Shown here: one piece after another, positions 57,011 to 64,000 of the stretch | Layout: each line of letters starts with the position of its first letter | Numbering within the stretch: the first letter of the stretch is position 1 | DNA from: Streptomyces liliiviolaceus | GTDB taxonomy: Bacteria; Actinomycetota; Actinomycetes; Streptomycetales; Streptomycetaceae | Length of the DNA stretch: 64,000 nt | NCBI RefSeq assembly: GCF_018070025.1 | Contig: NZ_JAGPYQ010000002.1 | Span: 1,798,001-1,862,000, forward strand | Reading direction: 5' to 3' | The notes under the pieces: model-generated | Told to the model about the DNA's origin: nothing | Databases searched by the model: none | Seen by the model: only the letters and a program-made list of their open reading frames with translations | Made by a program: the position numbers and the translations under genes

Positions 57011-60000
57011 GTGCCCCTCACCCCCGAGGAAGCCGTCGCGGCTCTCACCGACCCGGCGGCTCCCTATCTCATCGGCGTCCGGCATCACGCGCCCTCGCTG
57101 GCCGCGGCCGTGCCCGCGCTGCTGGACGCGGCCGCGCCGGACGTGCTGCTCGTCGAACTCCCCGACGAGATGCAGGAATGGCTGCCCTGGCTCAGCCATG
57201 AGGAGACGCGGGCACCGGTCGCCCTCGCCGCCGCCCCCCGTGACGGGGGCGGCGGCCGGGGCCCGGCCTTCTATCCGTTCGCCGACTTCTCACCCGAACT
57301 GGCCGCCGTGCGCTGGGCCGCACGGCAAGACGTGCCGGTCCTCACCTGCGACCTGCCACTCGCCGACCGCGCGTGGAGCGCCGGCCGTGAGGGGACGGAC
57401 CGGTCCGCGGGCCCGTTGCCGACCGGAGGTCCCGCACCTGCTTCGGCGCCGGACCCTGCCCCGGCCACCCAGGCCGCGGCGGGCCTCGGCACCGCCCTGC
57501 GCGCGCGGCTGACCGGCCGTCCGGGTGACGACCTCTGGGACCGCCTCGTCGAGGCCGCCGCCCCAGGCTCGTCTCCCGAAGCGCTGCGGCGCGCCGCGCT
57601 CCTGACGGGCTGGGCGCTGCGCGCGGAGGCGGCGGCCTCGGGCGGCGTGCCCGAGCTGGACCTTCGGCGTGAGGAATGGATGCGCGCCCGGCTGGCCGCC
57701 GCCACCGCGAACGGCGAACGGGCCGCCGTGGTCGTCGGTGCCTTCCACGCCCCGGCGTTGACGGCACCGGCGTCCTCGGGCTCATCGGCGCCCTTGAGAA
57801 CATCACCGGCGTCGCCGGACTCAGGCGCGGAGAGCCCGGCGTCCTCCCTCAAAAGCACCGCCACCGCCGCTCCGGCAGCCTGGACGACCTCCCTCATCCC
57901 CTACACCTACGCGCTTCTCGACGAGCGGTCCGGCTATCCGGCGGGGATCCGGGACCCGGAGTGGCAGCATCTCGTGCTGCGTGCGGCGGGCGATCCGGTC
58001 GTGCTGGAGGAGTCCCTGACACGCGCCGCCGTACAGGTCTGTGCCGAACTGCGCACCATGGGCCACCCGTCGGGCCCCGCCGAGGCCCGGGAGATCAGCC
58101 GCCTCGCCGGAGACCTCGCCCGGCTGCGCGGCCTCCCCGCGGCAGGCCGTGGCGAACTGGTCGAGGCGGTGCAGACGGTCCTCACACAGGGTGAGCCGTA
58201 CGGGCGCGGCCGGGCCGTGGCGCGGGCGATGGAGCGGGTGCTCGTCGGAAAGCGCGGTGGCCGCCCGGCCCCCGGTGGGCCCCGCAGCGGACTCGCTCCG
58301 GCGGTGGAGGACGAGTTGGCGGAGCTGCGGCTGCCCGGGCCCGACAGCCACGGCGCCGACGCCACTCGGGAACTGCGACTGGACCCGCTGCGCTCCGACC
58401 TGGACCGCCGCCGCGAACTGCTGCTGCACCGCCTGACCGTGTGCGGTGTGCCGTACGGGGAGCCCAGGGAATCCGTCGGCGCCGGCGGCACGGAGGCCCT
58501 GACCTCGCGCTGGGAGGTGCGCTGGACACCCGCCACCGCGGCCATGCTGACCGCGGCCGGTGTCAGGGGAGTCACCCCCGCGCAGGCCTCCGAAGGTCTG
58601 CTGCGTGAACGGCGGCGGGCCGAGCAGGACGAGGGCGGGCCCACGGCCGCACAGACCCTGCAGGGGCTTCGGCAGGCGGCGGAGTGCGGCCTGTCGGACC
58701 TCACCGACGAACGTCTCGCCGAGGTCCGTGACGTACTGCCCGGGTCCGCCACGCTCCCGGAACTCCTCGGCGCCCTGGCCCTGTTGGACCGGCTGCGGAC
58801 GGGCCATGTCGCGGGTCTCGGCGCCGACGAGGAACGTACCGCCACGGTGGTCGCCGTGGCGGAGTTGCTGACCGCCGCGGCGGTGCGGCAGGTCGACGGC
58901 CTCACCGGCTCCGAGGAGCCGGCCGACGCGCACGCACTGGTCGAACTCGCCCATCGAGCCGATCTGTTGGGGGGCATACGGCTCACCGACGCACTCGCCC
59001 GGCTGGCCGCCGACGGCTCCCCGCTGATGCGCGGCGCCGCCGGAGCCGTACGGGTGCTCCTCGGACACGAGGATCCGCGCGCGCTCGGCGACCGGATCGC
59101 CTCCTGGGTCGACGGGGCCGGCACTCCCGAGGCCCGCGCCACCCTCACCGATCGTCTCGTCGGCGTACTGACCGCCGCCGGTCCGCTGCTGGAGGCGGCG
59201 GCGCCCGCGCTGGAGCCGCTGCTCAACCGGGTGTCCGAGATGCCCGACCGGGACCTGCTCGATCGGCTGCCCGCGCTCCGGGGAGGCTTCGACGCGCTCA
59301 GCCCCGCGGCCCGCGACCGGCTGCTCGACATCGTCGAGGAGCGTCTGGCCACCACACGGCTGAGCGACACCGGAGGCGTCGACCCCGTCGCGCTCGCCAC
59401 CTGGACCCGCGCGGACCTCGCGGCCCGCGCCGCCCTGCGCACGCTCGGACTGCTGCCACCCCCCGCGGACGGCCTCGCCCCGGCGGCGGAGGCCCCCGCA
59501 CCGCACAAGGCCGATGAAGGAGCCCCTGAGGATCATGTCCTCGGGGCCGCCGATCGGTGGCGGCTCGTGCTCGGCCGCCGTACGGATCAACTGCCGTCCT
59601 CGGCTTCGGCGTTGGCGACCGCGCTGGACGAGCTGTACGGCAGCGGACGCGGCGAGGGCAGCAGGGGCGGGCTGGACGGACCGGGCTCACGCGGCGGCCG
59701 TGAAGCTCCGTACCCGGGTGTGCGCGAGTGGTCCGAGGAACTCGCCGCCCTGTTCGGCCCGGGCATCCGGGAAGAGGTGCTGGCGGCCGCCGCCGCGGCG
59801 GGCCGCAAGGACGTTCTCGCCGAACTGGATCCGGCGAGCGTGCGGCCCTCCGTCGACCTGCTGCGTACCGTGCTCCGGCACGCGGGAGGACTGCCCGAGG
59901 CACGACTGGCCGCACTGCGCCCCCTGGTCCGCCGCCTGGTCGAGGCGCTGACCCGGGAACTGGCCACGCGGCTGCGTCCCGCGCTGCACGGTACGACCCT

Positions 60001-60643
60001 GCCGCGCCCCAGCCGGCGGCCGGGCGGCGGACTCGATCTGTCCCGCACCCTGCGCGCCAACCTCGCGACGGCACGCCGCGCCCCGGACGGGACCGTCCAG
60101 GTCGTTCCGGAGCACCCCGTGTTCCGCTCGCGCGCCAAACGCGCCGCGGACTGGCGGCTGATCCTGGTCACCGACGTGTCCGGGTCCATGGAGGCCTCGA
60201 CGGTCTGGGCCGCGCTCACGGCGTCGGTCCTGGCGGGCGTACCGACCCTGTCGACGCACTTCCTGGCCTTCTCCACGGAGGTCATCGACCTCACCGGCCA
60301 TGTCGACGATCCGCTGTCGCTGCTGCTTGAGGTCAGTGTGGGCGGCGGCACCCACATCGCCGCGGGGCTGCGCCATGCCCGCGAGCTCGTCACCGTGCCG
60401 TCCCGCACCCTCGTCGTGGTCGTCAGCGACTTCGAGGAGGGGTATCCCATCGGGGGCCTGCTCGCCGAGGTCCGCAACCTCGTCGGGGCGGGCTGCCATG
60501 TCCTGGGCTGCGCGAGCCTCGACGACACCGGCCGCCCCCGGTACTCGACCGGCGTCGCCGGACAGCTCGTCTCCGCGGGCATGCCCGTCGCCGCCCTCAG
60601 CCCGCTCGAACTCGCCCGCTGGGTAGGGGAGAAAGTCTCATGA
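57011..60643 (+). CDS. DUF5682 - VWA fusion protein, probable MoxR partner
   Basis: This 1210-aa protein joins two parts that are separate in Escherichia coli (YehM and YehP). Residues about 18-800 are DUF5682, with the family opening GVRHHAPS (G22-H26), VLLVELPDEM and FYPFADFSPE (about 90-99). It is broken by Pro/Ala-rich loops. Residues about 1045-1210 are a VWA domain with a complete MIDAS: D1055-V-S-G-S1059, T1114 (GGGTHI) and D1140 (VSDFEEG). The start is GTG at 57011, five bases after the AAA+ stop, with GGAGGA upstream. VWA domains in MoxR systems recruit clients or the ATPase through a metal ion. It is coupled to the SWIM gene by ATGA. Confidence 0.85.
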   Translation: MPLTPEEAVAALTDPAAPYLIGVRHHAPSLAAAVPALLDAAAPDVLLVELPDEMQEWLPWLSHEETRAPVALAAAPRDGGGGRGPAFYPFADFSPELAAVRWAARQDVPVLTCDLPLADRAWSAGREGTDRSAGPLPTGGPAPASAPDPAPATQAAAGLGTALRARLTGRPGDDLWDRLVEAAAPGSSPEALRRAALLTGWALRAEAAASGGVPELDLRREEWMRARLAAATANGERAAVVVGAFHAPALTAPASSGSSAPLRTSPASPDSGAESPASSLKSTATAAPAAWTTSLIPYTYALLDERSGYPAGIRDPEWQHLVLRAAGDPVVLEESLTRAAVQVCAELRTMGHPSGPAEAREISRLAGDLARLRGLPAAGRGELVEAVQTVLTQGEPYGRGRAVARAMERVLVGKRGGRPAPGGPRSGLAPAVEDELAELRLPGPDSHGADATRELRLDPLRSDLDRRRELLLHRLTVCGVPYGEPRESVGAGGTEALTSRWEVRWTPATAAMLTAAGVRGVTPAQASEGLLRERRRAEQDEGGPTAAQTLQGLRQAAECGLSDLTDERLAEVRDVLPGSATLPELLGALALLDRLRTGHVAGLGADEERTATVVAVAELLTAAAVRQVDGLTGSEEPADAHALVELAHRADLLGGIRLTDALARLAADGSPLMRGAAGAVRVLLGHEDPRALGDRIASWVDGAGTPEARATLTDRLVGVLTAAGPLLEAAAPALEPLLNRVSEMPDRDLLDRLPALRGGFDALSPAARDRLLDIVEERLATTRLSDTGGVDPVALATWTRADLAARAALRTLGLLPPPADGLAPAAEAPAPHKADEGAPEDHVLGAADRWRLVLGRRTDQLPSSASALATALDELYGSGRGEGSRGGLDGPGSRGGREAPYPGVREWSEELAALFGPGIREEVLAAAAAAGRKDVLAELDPASVRPSVDLLRTVLRHAGGLPEARLAALRPLVRRLVEALTRELATRLRPALHGTTLPRPSRRPGGGLDLSRTLRANLATARRAPDGTVQVVPEHPVFRSRAKRAADWRLILVTDVSGSMEASTVWAALTASVLAGVPTLSTHFLAFSTEVIDLTGHVDDPLSLLLEVSVGGGTHIAAGLRHARELVTVPSRTLVVVVSDFEEGYPIGGLLAEVRNLVGAGCHVLGCASLDDTGRPRYSTGVAGQLVSAGMPVAALSPLELARWVGEKVS

Positions 60644-62445
60644 GCCTCGACCTGCCTCCGGTCGCCCCGTCCGTGACCGCCGCTCTCGTCCAGGGGCTCA
60701 CCCCCCGCCTCCGCAAGCGGCTGGACGCCGGCATCACCAAGCTCGCGGACCGCCCACGTGTCCGCGACGGCGACACCGTGCGCATCGCCGTCGACGACGA
60801 CACCAGCCTCGAACTGCACGCCCCCGGCGGCAGCGTGACCAGCGCGGACGCGATCCGTTGCGGCTGTCTGCTGGCACCGGACTGCCTGCACCGCGCGGCC
60901 GCCGCCTCGGCCGCCCCGATCGCCGAGGCCGAGCACGAGGCCGAGCCCGAACCGGATGCGCGGCCAGAGCAGGAGCCGGGCTCTGGGTCCGGCTCGGACA
61001 CCGGCGCCGGGTCTCCGCCCCCGTCGGCCCCTGAAGCAGGGGCGGAGTCCGAGACCGCGACCCCCGAGCAGCGCCTCGCCGCGCTGGCGATGTACGACGC
61101 CACGGCCGCCGTGCTCGAAGCGGGTACGGACGGGGCCGGGGCCGTGCTTCAGGCGGAGTTGCTGCGTGCCGCGCACACCGCGCGGGTCGGCGGGCTGCCC
61201 AGGGTCGCCGCCTCGGCGGTCTCCGTGGTCACCCAGCTCCGGGCCGCCCGCAGCGCCGACCCGGCGTACCGCCTCACCGATCTCACCGCGGCTCTCCGTG
61301 ACGTCCTCATGACGGCCCATCGCCTTCCGGACGCCACCGATGCCGAACTCGCCGATCTGCGCGGCACCGCACGACAGCCCTACGCCCCGGACGGGTCCCT
61401 GCGGTTGTACGGACTGTTCTCCGAGCCCGTCCTGACGGCGACCGGTTACGCGGGAGCGGTCACCTGGACGGCCGACGCCGACGGCAGGCTGTACACGGTC
61501 TCCGATGTCGCCCCGGGCGGTTCCGGCCGGGCCGTGGGTGCGGCCGGCCGGGCGGTGCGGGTCGGGGACACGGCTCTCACCCATCGGGAGCTGTCGCGGG
61601 CCGGGCTCGCCGTGTCCGGCGCGACCGTCTCCCCGACGGGCCGACTCGGCGCGGGTGCGGGCGTGCGGGCCGTGCGGGCGGCGGGTGCCTCCTGGAGCGA
61701 GGCCCCTCTCGACAGCCTGTGGCAGGTACCGGTCGCCGAACAGGTGTCGCGTGCCCTGACCGGCACCGGCGGGGACGGGCTGCTGTTCCTCGACGTGACC
61801 CTCACCGGGACGGTCCGCGAGGCGGCGGGCGACTGTCTGCTCGCCGACTGCGACGGCCTGACGCTCCGTCTGGCCGCCGCGCACGACCACCCCGCGCTGC
61901 CCTACCGCGACAACCTCCGTCTCCTCGCGACCGCTCCGGGCACCCGTTTGCGCGTCGTCGCCCACCTCGACGCCTCTCCCGTGCCCCGGGCTCTGCTGGT
62001 CGCCGCGGGCCACCCCACTGACGCCGGGGCCCATGTCGACCTGGGCCTCGACCGCCTCCAGCAGGCGGACCTGCCCGCTCCCACGACGGTCTCCACGGTG
62101 CCGGTGCCGGTGCCGGTGTCGGCCGGTTCGCCGCCCGCCGTCCTGGACGAGGCGCCGCTGCACGTGCTGCGACGCCGTGTCCACCAGGCGGCCTCGGCGG
62201 GCCGTCGCGTGCTCGCCTTCCCCGGTGACAGTGCCGCCGACAGCAGGCGTCTGAGCCGGTACGGCTTCGCCTGCGCCGGAGACCTCCTCGGCGAACTCCA
62301 CGCCGCTGCCGCCGACCGGTCCCGCGACGTCTTCGGCCGTCTCGTCCCCGCCGACCTCGACCGGTTCGCCCGCGCCTGGCTCGCGGCGGCCCACTACACC
62401 GAGGAGGTGGACCGGGCGCTGTGCGCCGCGGCGTGGGGCGCCTGA
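60640..62445 (+). CDS. SWIM zinc-finger protein, last gene of the MoxR-VWA operon
   Basis: This 601-aa protein has a SWIM-type zinc site C74-x-C76-x5-C82-x-H84 (IRCGCLLAPDCLHRAA). It lies after a first domain that opens LTPRLRKRLDAGITKLADRP (about 20-40), typical of YehQ-like proteins. A Pro/Glu/Ser-rich linker (about 95-140) follows, then a large mainly beta part with OB-like segments. SWIM domains bind DNA, RNA or protein. It is the sixth coding region of the operon and corresponds to Escherichia coli YehQ. The ATG overlaps the VWA stop. It converges with the aminotransferase gene 28 bases on, with no strong terminator in the gap. Confidence 0.88.
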   Translation: MSLDLPPVAPSVTAALVQGLTPRLRKRLDAGITKLADRPRVRDGDTVRIAVDDDTSLELHAPGGSVTSADAIRCGCLLAPDCLHRAAAASAAPIAEAEHEAEPEPDARPEQEPGSGSGSDTGAGSPPPSAPEAGAESETATPEQRLAALAMYDATAAVLEAGTDGAGAVLQAELLRAAHTARVGGLPRVAASAVSVVTQLRAARSADPAYRLTDLTAALRDVLMTAHRLPDATDAELADLRGTARQPYAPDGSLRLYGLFSEPVLTATGYAGAVTWTADADGRLYTVSDVAPGGSGRAVGAAGRAVRVGDTALTHRELSRAGLAVSGATVSPTGRLGAGAGVRAVRAAGASWSEAPLDSLWQVPVAEQVSRALTGTGGDGLLFLDVTLTGTVREAAGDCLLADCDGLTLRLAAAHDHPALPYRDNLRLLATAPGTRLRVVAHLDASPVPRALLVAAGHPTDAGAHVDLGLDRLQQADLPAPTTVSTVPVPVPVSAGSPPAVLDEAPLHVLRRRVHQAASAGRRVLAFPGDSAADSRRLSRYGFACAGDLLGELHAAAADRSRDVFGRLVPADLDRFARAWLAAAHYTEEVDRALCAAAWGA

Positions 62446-62473
62446 CGAGATCCGGGCGGCCGGGACGGGCCCT

Positions 62474-63679
62474 TCAGCGTGTCAGGAACTCGGCCAGGCC
62501 CGTCAGGAGCCGTTCGATGTCCTCGGCGCTGTTGTAGGGGGCGAGGCCGATCCGGAGGCCGCCGGTGTCGCCGAGACCGAGTCGACGGGAGGCCTCGATC
62601 GCGTAGAAGGACCCCGCCGGAGCGTGGACGTCGCGCTCCGCGAGGAAGCTGTACGCCTCCGCCGCCGGCCGGCTCTCGAAGGTGAGCAGCACGGTGGGCG
62701 TGCGGTCGGCCGCCCTGGAGTGGAGCTGGACTCCCGGGAGGGCGGCCAGCCCCTTGTCGAGTTGTGTCCGCAGGGTCTGCTCGTGTGCTTCGAGTGCCGT
62801 GAAGGCCGAGGCGAGGCGCTGCCGCCGCGTCCCGGTGGCGCCCGTGTCCAGGCCGGCGAGGAAGTCGACGGCCGCCTCCGTGCCCGCGAGGAACTCGTAG
62901 GGCAGGGTGCCCAGTTCGAAGCGTTCGGGGACCACATCGGTGGAGGGCAGGAGCTTGTCGGGCGAAAGCGTCTCCAGCAGCTCGGGCCGGGCCGCGAGCA
63001 CTCCGTGGTGGGGGCCGAAGAACTTGTACGGGGAACAGACGAAAAAGTCCGCGCCCAACTCCTCCAGGTCGACCAGCCCGTGGGCGGCGTGGTGGACGCC
63101 GTCGACGTAGGTGAGCGCTCCCACCTCGTGTGCCAGGCCGCAGATCTCCGCGATCGGAGGGCGGGTGCCGATCAGGTTGGAGGCGGCGGTGACGGCCACC
63201 AGCCGGGTCCGCGGGGACAGGACGGCGCGGATGTCGTCGGCGGTCAGCTCCCCGGTGGCGGGATCGAAGTCGGCCCAGCGCACGGTGGCACCGGCCTGTT
63301 CGGCGGCCTGGACCCAGGGGCGGATGTTGGCGTCGTGGTCGAGCCGGGTGACGACCACCTCGTCGCCGGGCGACCACGCCTTGGCGAGGGTGCGGGAGAA
63401 CTCGTAGGTGAGCTGGGTGGCGCTGCGGCCGAAGACGATCCCGTCCGGCTGCGCTCCCAGAAGGTCGGCCAGGGCCTGCCGGGTCCTGGTGACGATGGCC
63501 TCGGCGTTGCGCTCCCCCGGCGTCATCCGGCCCCGGATCGACAGCGGCTGCCCCATCGCGTCGGCGATCGCCCGGATGACGGGCTGCGGGACCTGGGTGC
63601 CGCCGGGGCCGTCGAAGTGGGCGATCCCTGCGCTCAGCGCCGGGAACTCGGCGCGGAGGGCGGTGATGTCGTACGTCAC
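62474..63679 (-). CDS. Cysteine desulfurase-like class V aminotransferase
   Basis: This 401-aa PLP enzyme of the class V aminotransferase type is related to cysteine/selenocysteine desulfurases. The PLP-binding Lys is in FVCSPYKFFGPHHGVL (about residues 216-231), the Asp and His before it in TYVDGVHHAAHG, and FGRSATQLTYEFSRTLAK is the cofactor loop. The active-site Cys loop of true desulfurases is not evident, so it may be a lyase, kynureninase-like enzyme or aminotransferase. The GTG at 63679 has AGGAG five bases upstream and opens the conserved part (VTYDITALRAEFPAL). The frame continues upstream without homology. It diverges from the DUF2975-type gene. Confidence 0.85.
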   Translation of the reverse strand: MTYDITALRAEFPALSAGIAHFDGPGGTQVPQPVIRAIADAMGQPLSIRGRMTPGERNAEAIVTRTRQALADLLGAQPDGIVFGRSATQLTYEFSRTLAKAWSPGDEVVVTRLDHDANIRPWVQAAEQAGATVRWADFDPATGELTADDIRAVLSPRTRLVAVTAASNLIGTRPPIAEICGLAHEVGALTYVDGVHHAAHGLVDLEELGADFFVCSPYKFFGPHHGVLAARPELLETLSPDKLLPSTDVVPERFELGTLPYEFLAGTEAAVDFLAGLDTGATGTRRQRLASAFTALEAHEQTLRTQLDKGLAALPGVQLHSRAADRTPTVLLTFESRPAAEAYSFLAERDVHAPAGSFYAIEASRRLGLGDTGGLRIGLAPYNSAEDIERLLTGLAEFLTR

Positions 63680-63816
63680 GAATGCTCCTGTCGGTGCTGT
63701 GCCGGGCCAACCGGCTGTGCTGTGGGCCGGCCCTGCCCATCGGGTCCGGCCGCCCTTGCATCGTGATCGTTCGCCCCGCCCGCCACAAGGGGCCCCTCCG
63801 GAGCCGAATCCAGGAG

Positions 63817-63856
63817 ATCGATTGATTTTCGATCGATACCAATCGATAATCGATAC
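63817..63856 (+). promoter_or_regulatory. Leaderless promoter overlapped by ATCGAT repeats
   Basis: TTGATT (63822-63827), a 17-base spacer and GATAAT (63845-63850) make a close match to the sigma-70 consensus, six bases before the ATG at 63857, so the mRNA would start at or next to the A of the ATG. Four ATCGAT(A/T) copies start at 63817, 63832, 63842 and 63849 and cover both elements. These repeats should be operator half-sites, perhaps for the XRE regulator that usually lies downstream of DUF2975 genes. Confidence 0.65.
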
Positions 63857-64000
63857 ATGCATCAACTCTTCATTGCCGTACTCCGGGTCGGCATCCTCAC
63901 GACGGTCGCGGTCGGGCTCTTCGGCCAGATCGTGGTCATTCCGACGACGGCGGCCGATGAGGTCGAGCGTTTCCCGCCGTACGCCCCCTTCGCCACGCCC
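63857..64000 (+). CDS. DUF2975-type membrane protein (N-terminal part)
   Basis: The frame opens MHQLFIAVLRVG and runs on to the end of the window, 48 codons. Residues about 6-30 form a hydrophobic helix, followed by AADEVERFPPYA, the sort of outer loop seen in DUF2975 proteins, which are small four-helix membrane proteins normally paired with an XRE regulator. No ribosome site lies before the ATG, which fits the leaderless promoter. The call is tentative, as the remaining two-thirds are not in the window. It diverges from the desulfurase-like gene. Confidence 0.5.
   Translation, partial: MHQLFIAVLRVGILTTVAVGLFGQIVVIPTTAADEVERFPPYAPFATP

Overview
The window is very GC-rich, with third-position G/C codon use, GTG/TTG starts, 4-bp ATGA/GTGA gene overlaps and many one- and two-component regulators. 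This points to an actinomycete, most likely Streptomyces. A Tat/Sec-exported AA10 lytic polysaccharide monooxygenase with a CebR-type operator and a single rare TTA (bldA-type) codon support that genus. I saw no rRNA, tRNA, CRISPR array, insertion sequence or phage gene. No stretch longer than about 210 bases lacks a gene; the largest gap, 21034-21243, holds a strong terminator and an inverted repeat.

Layout. 1-4.2 kb: end of an upstream gene, an ACMSD-type amidohydrolase, an alpha/beta hydrolase, an FAD monooxygenase and a methyltransferase. 4.2-10 kb: an acid-sugar catabolic cluster of DeoR repressor, GntP permease and SAF-domain dehydrogenase, diverging from a DUF1537 kinase and a class II aldolase, with paired GTTAAC boxes between. 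10.1-18.3 kb: a divergent SDR/LysR pair, the LPMO, a NarL-type two-component system facing a DUF418 membrane protein, and a large membrane protein with a sigma-factor-like cytoplasmic part. 18.3-29.1 kb: MarR/MMPL exporter, flavin hydroxylase, methyltransferase, an rsbQ-rsbP-rsbV type stress-signalling cassette, aldo/keto reductase, SDR and a MmyB-type regulator.

29.1-40.4 kb is a carboxylic-acid uptake and catabolism region. It has a Liv-type ABC transporter (with permease LivM and ATPase LivG fused), a ThDP enzyme, an aldehyde dehydrogenase, an IclR regulator, a CaiB/BaiF CoA-transferase and a citryl-CoA-lyase-like protein. 40.5-49.6 kb holds a secreted quinoprotein with a degenerate cupredoxin tail, a ThuA protein, a glutaryl-CoA-dehydrogenase-like enzyme, GNAT and SRPBCC proteins, an OYE/MerR divergent pair and a hydrolase/TetR divergent pair.

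49.8-62.4 kb is the most unusual part: a 12.6-kb tightly coupled operon of DUF4132 protein, 1704-aa unknown protein, 25-aa bridging micro-ORF, MoxR-type AAA+ ATPase, DUF5682-VWA fusion and SWIM zinc-finger protein. It matches the set of families in the uncharacterised Escherichia coli yehI/yehL/yehM/yehP/yehQ locus, with an added giant protein and two fused components. Its first Shine-Dalgarno lies in the arm of a strong hairpin. The window closes with a cysteine-desulfurase-like enzyme and the start of a DUF2975-type membrane protein that appears to be read from a leaderless promoter overlapped by ATCGAT repeats.
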